Program-made: the position numbers and the translations under genes
Shown: positions 1-5,104 of the stretch, one piece after another
How positions within the stretch are numbered: position 1 is the first letter of the stretch
Layout of the letters: every line of letters starts with the position of its first letter
Source of the DNA: Bacteroidales bacterium
GTDB taxonomy: Bacteria; Bacteroidota; Bacteroidia; Bacteroidales; UBA12481
Direction: 5' to 3'
DNA length: 5,104 nt
NCBI GenBank assembly: GCA_028707745.1
Contig: JAQWAJ010000170.1
Span: 1 to 5,104, forward strand
Notes under the pieces: generated by a model
What the model saw: only the letters and a program-made list of their open reading frames with translations
Told to the model about the DNA's origin: nothing
Databases searched by the model: none

Positions 1-384
1 CCGGATCGAGAGGGAGGCAACGTTCGGTTTGGGAGTCCGGGTTGCGCTGATCACCACCTCATTCAGTGCCTTACCCGGCTCCAACGAAACCTGGATGAGG
101 GTGTCCCTGGGAGAATCAACGATCACGGTTTTGGAGATGTAGCCCACGTAGGAAAAGGTGAGGGAAACAGGAGTTTCGGTAACCATCGAAAAGTAACCGT
201 TATTGTCGGCAGAGGTGCCAGCCCGGCTCTCTTTCTGATTAATGTTGGCTCCGATCAGCAGTTCCCTGGTTAAGGTATCCCTGACAAATCCCGATATACG
301 GATTTTATCCTGTGAAAAACCAGTTAGCGGGATAAGCTGTATTAGCAGTAAAACCACCAGCTGTATGTTCGTTTTGAATCTCAT
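1..384 (-). CDS. TonB-dependent outer-membrane receptor, N-terminal part (3' end outside window)
   Basis: These are the first 128 codons of a gene that continues past the left edge. Residues 1-25 form a signal peptide (MRFK, a hydrophobic stretch VVLLLIQLIPLTG, then FSQ before the likely cut). Residues 28 to about 103 form a CarboxypepD_reg-like beta-sandwich: ISGFVRDTLTRELLIGANI, then GTSADNNGYFSM and the LTFSYVGY core typical of these domains. It is followed by LNEVVISATRTPKP at 108-121, the usual link into the plug domain of Bacteroidota SusC/FecA-type receptors. The plug and beta-barrel are not in the window, so the receptor class rests on this N-terminus and on the DUF4249 neighbour. By family knowledge it would import a substrate across the outer membrane using TonB energy; the substrate is unknown. 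The ATG at 384 overlaps the TGA of the upstream lipoprotein gene (ATGA), which supports this start and suggests translational coupling. Confidence 0.88.
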   Translation of the reverse strand, partial: MRFKTNIQLVVLLLIQLIPLTGFSQDKIRISGFVRDTLTRELLIGANINQKESRAGTSADNNGYFSMVTETPVSLTFSYVGYISKTVIVDSPRDTLIQVSLEPGKALNEVVISATRTPKPNVASLSIR

Positions 385-1289
385 AAGCTGGGTTGATTCG
401 GGTTAATAATTTCAGACAGACAGGACGAATAGCCGGCAAAAATCCCATATCCGTTCCGGACATTGGAATGCAGGGAAAACACGTTGCCGGAACCAGTTAA
501 AAATTCAGGGAATCTGCCCAGGTTGTATAGATACAACTGTCTGATATATTGATAGTAATCAAAGGAAATGGAACGTAATTCGAGAATACATGGCAAGGTG
601 TTCCCTCCTGAATATGAGGAGCCAGTTGAATAGTTGAGTGTTATCGTGCAACTGTCTCCCTTGATCTGGTCATTGCTGAATACGGCAATGGGCAATCCCT
701 CTGAGAGAATGATCGGATCGGTGATTTCTTCGAGGGTGGCAGGTTGCCATCGGCCTGTATGCTGCCAGATAACAGCCTGATAATACCTATGTTCCCCGGT
801 AGTGTTCCGGAAGGTGAATTTTATCGCCGAATAGGGCAACCCATCCTGATTAATTCCTGCGGTTGCAACGTGTTCAGTGCTAAGAATGGAATTTGGGGTT
901 GGCAATGAATCGGAGCAGGTGACCTCCCCGAATCCGGCAATGTGCACTTTGCATTGATAAGTTTTACCCGGCTCAACAGTGCTGGTCGAATGATAACAAC
1001 CATCGCCCACGGGAACGAGATTCTCAGTAAACGTATTGTTAATAAACAGTTTAACCTCGGCGTTGTCAACTCCTTTCAGCGATGTGGTATCCATTTTTTC
1101 TGCCAGAGAAACATGAACCTGAATGGTGCTGTCGGCAATCAGAATGCTGTTCACAGTGGGAATAGGCATAAAATCAGGAAAATCGTCCTGAACGAGATCG
1201 CGGCAACTGATCAGTGATAGAATCAGTAAAAATGAAAAAAATCGAAAGTTGTGGAAAATCAATATAATCTGTGAGTTCTGATTTCTCAT
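381..1289 (-). CDS. DUF4249-like outer-membrane lipoprotein, partner of the TonB receptor
   Basis: The 302-residue product has a lipoprotein signal peptide: a hydrophobic stretch FFSFLLILSLIS followed by Cys29 in a LISC lipobox, so the mature protein is probably lipid-anchored. The body matches what is known of the DUF4249 family: an early beta-rich segment with DNAEVKLFIN (75-84), GDGCYHST and EPGKTYQCKV (96-115), a TPNSI region after a DSLP motif (127-135), an RYYQAVIW strand (168-175), an aromatic YYQYIRQLYLYN segment (245-256) and the characteristic ending SNVRNGYGIFAGYSS (275-289). The length is somewhat below the members I am familiar with. DUF4249 proteins are habitually encoded next to TonB-dependent receptors, as here, and probably act as a surface or periplasmic accessory in uptake; the biochemical role is not established. 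Its ATG overlaps the TGA of the upstream redoxin-like gene and its TGA overlaps the receptor ATG, both as ATGA. Confidence 0.82.
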   Translation of the reverse strand: MRNQNSQIILIFHNFRFFSFLLILSLISCRDLVQDDFPDFMPIPTVNSILIADSTIQVHVSLAEKMDTTSLKGVDNAEVKLFINNTFTENLVPVGDGCYHSTSTVEPGKTYQCKVHIAGFGEVTCSDSLPTPNSILSTEHVATAGINQDGLPYSAIKFTFRNTTGEHRYYQAVIWQHTGRWQPATLEEITDPIILSEGLPIAVFSNDQIKGDSCTITLNYSTGSSYSGGNTLPCILELRSISFDYYQYIRQLYLYNLGRFPEFLTGSGNVFSLHSNVRNGYGIFAGYSSCLSEIINPNQPSL

Positions 1290-2572
1290 TTGAAAAAATT
1301 AGGCAGGTTTTTATCCCAGACAAATATCTCAAACTTATCTGCGATGCGCCCATCCGGACCGACCAAAAAGCAAGTACGTGAGCAATAATCCGGACGGTAA
1401 GCCTTCATTAAGTCATTATTTGTTTTTAAGTCTGCATTCACAAATCGGTCAGTCTGGTTTAGGTTTTGCAATCCTTTTAAAATGGATTCCGATCGATCGA
1501 TAACCAATATGTCAATCTTTGAATGGTACGCTGCAGCAAGATCTTTATACACTTCAGCGCTCATGATCTTTGACCAGCAGCCGGAAATGTTTACAATCAA
1601 CAGCCATTTTCCTTTATAGTCACTTAACGAAAGGGTATCTCCATCAGTGGTCTGGCAGGTAAATTCCGGAGCGATCACTCCAATTTGTGTTCCGGTTTTG
1701 GCATAGTAATTATCCTCCCTGACCAGTTTTATATAACTTCCATCATTGGTCAGATCATCAAATCTATAGATACCCTCATCCAGCATGAGATATTCATTTA
1801 GTTTGACATATTCACCGGGGATTACTGTGTCCCTTCGGTTACCGTCATGCCCGATTATCCCGATTTGAGGATCTCTGAAACCAAACCGGGTGTCATGTAT
1901 ACACAACTCCAGTTCATATTCCGTGGTTCCAATTTTGAGGGCTGCCGTATGATGCTGTTTGGTCATGAACCATAAGCCTGGCTCCCTGATCCATGATCCC
2001 ATGGATATCCAGTTGTATTTGGTGATGTATTTTTCACCATTGAAGAGGGTATAATAGCACTTAATCAGATTTCCGTTTGAATTAAAATCGATTGCCTGTA
2101 CCTGTCGTACCGTGTCATCCCTGAAATCTTTGTTGTTGTTTTCATCTACAATGAAAATGGAATCCCGGCCCTTCATGCCTTTCATAAAGCAAACTGAATT
2201 GTCTCTATCGGAAAGTAAATTTGAAGTATCTACTTTTTTCCCAACAACCAATGGATTATTCTTACCGGGGTGAAAGCCTTTTTGCATGGATCTCCTGAGA
2301 CCGTATATGTTATAATCGATCAACTCAGAGGCAATCTCAATGTTGTTGATGTTTTCAGGAACTTGTACCTCATACCTGAATGAATCTTTGGGGTAAAAAT
2401 GGGGATCATTTATGCTTGCCCCGTGTCGCATTAATCCTTGTCCTTTAACCTGTGTCGTTTTGAGAATCAGGGTGTCAGGCAGAGAGTTGTTTTGGCCGGA
2501 ACATCTGTTTTGTTGAGGAAAATTAAAACAGAAAGAAATAACAGTAATTGCTACTGTGGTTATTTTTCTCAT
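1286..2572 (-). CDS. Exported protein with C-terminal thioredoxin-like (TlpA/AhpC-TSA type) domain, altered active site
   Basis: The 428-residue product starts with a signal peptide (MRKITTVAITVISFCFNF, likely cut near residues 25-27), so it should act outside the cytoplasm. Residues 28 to about 290 form a region I do not recognise; it holds an acidic, Asn-rich loop VDENNNKDFRDD (142-153) resembling a calcium-binding loop. From about 296 the pattern is thioredoxin-like: IGVIAPEFTCQTTDGDTLSL, then LSDYKGKWLLIVN (316-328), a helix starting at the active-site position, DILVIDRS (354-361) and FLVGPDGRIADKF (402-414). The usual CXXC is replaced by CWSK (332-335), keeping only the first cysteine, and the usual cis-Pro before Thr is Arg399. 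Two other cysteines, 397 and 401, flank that position. A standard disulfide reductase is therefore doubtful; a peroxiredoxin-like, single-cysteine or non-catalytic role is possible. It is coupled by ATGA to the DUF4249 gene downstream and follows copy A by 47 bp. Confidence 0.8.
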   Translation of the reverse strand: MRKITTVAITVISFCFNFPQQNRCSGQNNSLPDTLILKTTQVKGQGLMRHGASINDPHFYPKDSFRYEVQVPENINNIEIASELIDYNIYGLRRSMQKGFHPGKNNPLVVGKKVDTSNLLSDRDNSVCFMKGMKGRDSIFIVDENNNKDFRDDTVRQVQAIDFNSNGNLIKCYYTLFNGEKYITKYNWISMGSWIREPGLWFMTKQHHTAALKIGTTEYELELCIHDTRFGFRDPQIGIIGHDGNRRDTVIPGEYVKLNEYLMLDEGIYRFDDLTNDGSYIKLVREDNYYAKTGTQIGVIAPEFTCQTTDGDTLSLSDYKGKWLLIVNISGCWSKIMSAEVYKDLAAAYHSKIDILVIDRSESILKGLQNLNQTDRFVNADLKTNNDLMKAYRPDYCSRTCFLVGPDGRIADKFEIFVWDKNLPNFFK

Positions 2573-2619
2573 GGGGTTAAATTATAGGTGCGTTTTCAAG
2601 CTAAAATTAATAAACAATA
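2573..2619. other. 47-bp intergenic gap, no clear promoter or terminator
   Basis: This short AT-rich gap separates the stop of copy A from the start of the redoxin-like gene. On the minus strand it contains a TATAAT-like hexamer (2581-2586) and a TTGAAA-like hexamer (2594-2599), but they are only 7 bp apart, and I see no good match to the Bacteroidota TAnnTTTG element with correctly spaced upstream TTTG. There is no hairpin with a T-run. Read-through from copy A into the redoxin-like gene is plausible but not shown. Confidence 0.4.
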
Positions 2620-3933
2620 TCAGAAGATTCTCTTAAGTCTGGTGATATATTTTCGGGCTAAATCCATTTCATCCGTGAAAGATTTGAGGTTTTTATCCGG
2701 AGCCAGGTTCAGGTAATCATTAAACCACCACTTACCCGAGTGATCGATAAATTGCTCTTCCAACGTTTTTGCAGAAGTGCTCAGTTGCTCACAAATAACC
2801 GAATATTCGCGATCCAGCGGAATATTATACAAATCCCAGCTCTGAGGCTGGTAATCCACAAATGGTGTAATTCCGTACCACAACAAAGGCCAGTATTCAT
2901 TGTGGTTACAAGTGAAATTATCTGTTTTTTGAATGAGCAGATGATACTCATTCCAATATTCAAGGTTGTCATCTCTAAAATGACAGCTCACCTGGTTAAT
3001 GAACGGAGTATTATTTAAATAGATAAACCAGATATTTAAATCACCAGTTACTTTCTTTTTACTCCGCATACTGTAAATGGGTTTTGAAAAATACTGGATA
3101 CTCACCACCTGATAGGAATTAGCCAAAATCTGAATAGATCCTTTGATTATACCCTTTGTAAAACTGATACTATATCGCTTATCCAAATTGACATAGTAAG
3201 TTGAATCCAGATGAAATGAGAAATTTTGCCGGTTTTTCTCTGAAAGAGGACCGTAATTTTCTGCTGCCATGACCTCATCAAGTGCTTTGGTTGAGTTGGA
3301 TCGTACATCAGAAAGTTTAGTGCCATCCATTCCAATAGCCGAAAACTGTGTCCAGCCTATCTTACTATCGCTTTTTCGGGTATTCTCGCCGAAGAACAGA
3401 TATTCATTGTTAGGTGCTTTGTGTCCACTGTAAATGGCATAACCAATACTTTCGGCAAACATCACATACCGGTTATCAATTTTAGCTTTTTCGCGATAAT
3501 GCCCCTTTGCAATATGAGGCGTTTTGCGTTTGCTCTTTTGGTAAACCCGGGCAGTTTGCTTCATAAACTCCAGGAGGTCAGGTTTCTTTGCCGAAATCCG
3601 TACTTCATTCAGATGGATTACTATCGGTTTCAGCCTGATCACCGCATCCTTCTGGTTTAAATAGCCCGAGATACTGCATGCATAGGAGTCATAACCCATG
3701 AACGATACTGACATATAATCATCGGGCAGAGCCTCATTGAGCGGAAGGCTGAACTGCCCGTTATGATCGGTAACGGCAGCGACTTGTTTGTTTTTAATTA
3801 CGATCTGCGCATAGGGCAGGGGCTCGCCGGTCTGATCATCGGTCACCGTGCCACGGAGTTGTATGGCTTGCTGGGCTTGTAGCTGAATAATGTTGACAAT
3901 CAGCAATATGGATAAAAACACAATTCTGTTCAT
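2620..3933 (-). CDS. Secreted CarboxypepD_reg-like domain protein of unknown function (copy A)
   Basis: The 437-residue product is placed at the ATG at 3933 because it begins a clean signal peptide (MNRIVFLSILLIVNIIQLQA, cut near residue 20-22); an in-frame ATG 19 codons upstream would add a charged, Cys-containing stretch encoded inside the REP-like repeat. Residues about 25-105 form a carboxypeptidase-regulatory-like beta-sandwich (LRGTVTDDQTGEPLPYAQI, then VTDHNGQFSLPL and MSVSFMGY). LNEVRISAKKPDLLEFM (108-124) follows, then GHYREKAKIDNRYVMFAES (144-162). This layout, including the YRE motif, recalls the large DUF5686 and related Bacteroidota families, but the protein is far shorter and I cannot assign it to one. 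The rest (170-437) looks beta-rich, with no recognisable catalytic motif; SGKWW (399-403) and the final ARKYITRLKRIF region are shared with copy B. Periplasmic or outer-membrane location is inferred. It is a tandem paralogue of the gene upstream. Confidence 0.78.
   Translation of the reverse strand: MNRIVFLSILLIVNIIQLQAQQAIQLRGTVTDDQTGEPLPYAQIVIKNKQVAAVTDHNGQFSLPLNEALPDDYMSVSFMGYDSYACSISGYLNQKDAVIRLKPIVIHLNEVRISAKKPDLLEFMKQTARVYQKSKRKTPHIAKGHYREKAKIDNRYVMFAESIGYAIYSGHKAPNNEYLFFGENTRKSDSKIGWTQFSAIGMDGTKLSDVRSNSTKALDEVMAAENYGPLSEKNRQNFSFHLDSTYYVNLDKRYSISFTKGIIKGSIQILANSYQVVSIQYFSKPIYSMRSKKKVTGDLNIWFIYLNNTPFINQVSCHFRDDNLEYWNEYHLLIQKTDNFTCNHNEYWPLLWYGITPFVDYQPQSWDLYNIPLDREYSVICEQLSTSAKTLEEQFIDHSGKWWFNDYLNLAPDKNLKSFTDEMDLARKYITRLKRIF
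3431..3644 (-). repeat. Near-identical segment of tandem paralogues, unit in copy A
   Basis: This stretch aligns without gaps to 4891-5104 at a constant offset of 1460 bp. I count 14 mismatches in 214 bases, and only two amino-acid changes over 71 residues (Lys/Glu and Ala/Val). It encodes the part from VIRLKPIVIHLNEV to ESIGYAIY. Left of 3431 the two copies quickly become dissimilar and need gaps to align. The repeat probably extends rightwards past 3644 in copy A, but its partner is cut by the window end. Confidence 0.85.
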
Positions 3934-3973
3934 CTGGCTGGTTTTTAAATCTGTTTTACAACCGGTATGCTTT

Positions 3974-4049
3974 CGTAGGGGCCGGCACATAGGCCCCTAC
4001 ACCGGTCCCTACGCCGGCAAAAGGGCCGGCACATAGGCCGGCCCCTACG
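3974..4049. repeat. REP-like cluster of GTAGGGGCC palindromes
   Basis: Three layers of symmetry are visible. A 13-bp inverted repeat closes the element: CGTAGGGGCCGGC at 3974-3986 and its complement at 4037-4049. A 17-bp direct repeat, GGGCCGGCACATAGGCC, occurs at 3979-3995 and 4023-4039. Each half can fold alone: GTAGGGGCC (3975-3983) with GGCCCCTAC (3992-4000), loop 8; and GGGCCGGC (4023-4030) with GCCGGCCC (4037-4044), loop 6. A shorter GTAGGGACCGGT on the minus strand lies between (4001-4012). GTAG at the foot of a GC-rich hairpin is the known signature of REP elements mobilised by RAYT (TnpA-REP) transposases, so I infer a REP/BIME-like element. No transposase gene is in the window. Confidence 0.75.
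4019..4044 (-). terminator. Possible hairpin terminator or attenuator after copy B
   Basis: Read on the minus strand, an 8-bp all-GC stem (GGGCCGGC, loop CTATGT, GCCGGCCC) is followed at once by TTTT (4022-4019), 15 bp past the TAA of copy B. The stem is strong but the T-run is short and the sequence is part of the REP-like cluster, so termination, partial attenuation or 3'-end protection of the copy B message are all possible. REP hairpins are known to stabilise upstream mRNA ends. Confidence 0.35.
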
Positions 4050-4058
4050 GACGGATTT

Positions 4059-5104
4059 TTAAAACAGTTTTTTTAAGCTTCCGACAAACTTCCGGGCTAT
4101 TTCCATTTCTTTTACTAAACTTTTGGGATTGTTGTCAGGTGCCATCTTCTGATAATCGGGCAGCCACCATTTACCTGAATTGGAGATACCCTGTTCTTCC
4201 AGTGTTTTTGTTGGGGATTTAAGCTGATCGCAAATGGTTTGATAATCCGGATCCAAGGGTATTTTAAAAAGCTCCCAGCTCTGTGGGTTGTATTCGACAT
4301 ACGGCAAAAGACTGAACCATAACAAAGAAAACCGTTCTTGCCCGTTGATGGAAAAATGGTCGAATTTCTGGATCAGCATGTTATAGTCGTTCCAATATTC
4401 CAGGTTTCCGTCTTTGAAATGACAGCTGGCACTTTTGACAAAAGGAACATTATCCAGGTAGATCAGGTTAATGCTTAAATCACCCTTAACCTTATGATTT
4501 AATTGAATGCCATTTGTGGTCGCATTGAGATAATTGATCCGGATAACCTGATACGTATCAGCCTGGACTTCCATGGAGCCTGAAACGGATCCTTTTGTAA
4601 AGCTGATCCCGAAAAGCTTTTCATGGTTGGCATAATAGGTTGAATCCAGATGATACGTAAAGCTATTCCAGTACTTTTCTGATATGGGCCCAAAATTTTC
4701 AATATGCCAAATTGAATTGACAAATATGTGGGAATTGGATAATACATCAGACAATTTAGTGCTGTCCTTTGTAGCTGATGTCAGGAAGGCCAAGCTCTCC
4801 GATGACAATATGGCCCAACTCTTCTGGCTGTCAGCCTTACGCGTGTTTTCGCAAAAAAACACATATCCGTTTTGGTTTACTTTTCCATTGTAAATGGCAT
4901 ACCCGATACTTTCGGCAAACATCACATAACGGTTATCGATTTTAGCTTTTTCGCGATAATGCCCCTTTGCAATATGAGGGGTTTTGCGTTTACTCTTTTG
5001 GTAAACCCTGACCGTTTGTTCCATAAACTCCAGGAGATCCGGTTTCTTTGCCGAAATCCGTACTTCATTCAGATGGATTACTATTGGTTTCAGCCTGATC
5101 ACCG
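4059..5104 (-). CDS. Secreted CarboxypepD_reg-like domain protein of unknown function (copy B, 5' end outside window)
   Basis: The gene enters from the right edge and ends at the TAA at 4061-4059; 347 complete codons are visible. The GTG at 5102 is not the start: it matches internal Val98 of copy A, and by comparison about 97 residues carrying the signal peptide and regulatory-like beta-sandwich should lie beyond the window. The visible part opens with IRLKPIVIHLNEVRISAKKP, has the same GHYREKAKIDNRYVMFAES block, and then diverges from copy A to roughly half identity. It carries a small insertion near SSESLAFLTSATKDS compared with copy A, and retains HLDSTYY, ISFTKG, GDLS/IYLDN, SCHFKDGNLEYWN, PQSWELF, TLEEQ and SGKWW. 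These shared blocks are probably the structural core. No catalytic motif is recognised. It is followed by the REP-like cluster and then copy A in the same orientation. Confidence 0.78.
   Translation of the reverse strand, partial: VIRLKPIVIHLNEVRISAKKPDLLEFMEQTVRVYQKSKRKTPHIAKGHYREKAKIDNRYVMFAESIGYAIYNGKVNQNGYVFFCENTRKADSQKSWAILSSESLAFLTSATKDSTKLSDVLSNSHIFVNSIWHIENFGPISEKYWNSFTYHLDSTYYANHEKLFGISFTKGSVSGSMEVQADTYQVIRINYLNATTNGIQLNHKVKGDLSINLIYLDNVPFVKSASCHFKDGNLEYWNDYNMLIQKFDHFSINGQERFSLLWFSLLPYVEYNPQSWELFKIPLDPDYQTICDQLKSPTKTLEEQGISNSGKWWLPDYQKMAPDNNPKSLVKEMEIARKFVGSLKKLF
4891..5104 (-). repeat. Near-identical segment of tandem paralogues, unit in copy B
   Basis: This is the partner of 3431-3644. 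The left border is abrupt: the bases encoding GYAIY align perfectly in frame, while the following codons (NGKVNQNGYVFF here, SGHKAPNNEYLFF in copy A) differ in sequence and length. The right border is not visible because the window ends while the copies still match. Confidence 0.85.

Larger units (their letters stand above)
3934..4058. other. 125-bp gap between paralogues, filled largely by REP-like palindromes
   Basis: The gap separates the TAA of copy B from the chosen ATG of copy A. About 76 of its bases are the GC-rich palindrome cluster (3974-4049), in sharp contrast to the AT-rich flanks. An 8-base inverted repeat, CTGTTTTA at 3951-3958 and TAAAACAG at 4060-4067, brackets the cluster, though its right arm falls in the end of copy B and it may be chance. 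I see no convincing Bacteroidota promoter in the 40 bp directly before copy A. Confidence 0.55.

Noticed and set aside
942..1217. Plus-strand open frame of 91 codons opposite the DUF4249 gene.
   Set aside because: It lies wholly within a well-supported minus-strand gene and has no domain or signal sequence of its own; the same applies to the plus-strand frames at 2740-3018, 3421-3660 and 4684-4893.
2581..2599. TTGAAA and TATAAT hexamers on the minus strand before the redoxin-like gene.
   Set aside because: The spacing is 7 bp instead of about 17, and Bacteroidota primary sigma factors use a different consensus, so this is not supported as a promoter.
3934..3990. A 19-codon upstream extension of copy A starting at an ATG at 3990.
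   Set aside because: The extension is charged, contains two cysteines and would be encoded partly by the REP-like repeat; the ATG at 3933 begins a proper signal peptide, which the extension would bury.
3979..4039. Direct repeats that might be a short CRISPR-like array.
   Set aside because: There are only two 17-bp units, each internally palindromic and part of a larger inverted repeat, and no cas genes are nearby; a REP-like element explains it better.
5100..5102. A GTG start for copy B at 5102.
   Set aside because: It aligns with internal Val98 of copy A, and the reading frame stays open to the window edge, so it is an internal codon of a truncated gene.

Overview
The window looks like a piece of a Bacteroidota chromosome. 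The evidence is a SusC/FecA-type TonB-dependent receptor start that carries a carboxypeptidase-regulatory-like domain, a DUF4249-type lipoprotein directly before it, two secreted proteins with the same N-terminal domain, moderate-to-low GC, and no strong Shine-Dalgarno sequences. This assignment is inferred from gene content; no species can be named.

All five protein genes lie on the minus strand, so they are read from the right end to the left. In transcription order they are: (1) the 3' part of a secreted CarboxypepD_reg-like protein (copy B, 4059-5104, its start lies outside the window); (2) a 125-bp gap holding a GC-rich GTAGGGGCC palindrome cluster of REP type; (3) a full-length paralogue (copy A, 2620-3933); (4) a 47-bp gap; (5) a secreted protein with a C-terminal thioredoxin-like domain whose CXXC is altered to CWSK (1286-2572); (6) a DUF4249-like outer-membrane lipoprotein (381-1289); (7) the first 128 codons of a TonB-dependent receptor (1-384), which runs out of the window. 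The last three genes are joined by two ATGA start/stop overlaps and are very probably one translationally coupled unit.

The TonB receptor plus DUF4249 lipoprotein is a known Bacteroidota pairing, presumably for import of an unidentified substrate across the outer membrane. The redoxin-like protein is hard-wired to that pair by the overlap. The two paralogues upstream are exported proteins of unknown function and may belong to the same transcript. Nothing in the sequence identifies the substrate. The points most worth a second look are the mosaic similarity of the two paralogues (sharp drop from about 93% nucleotide identity), the degenerate thioredoxin active site inside the coupled unit, and the REP-like cluster placed between the two gene copies. 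I found no RNA genes, CRISPR arrays, transposase genes or convincing promoters.
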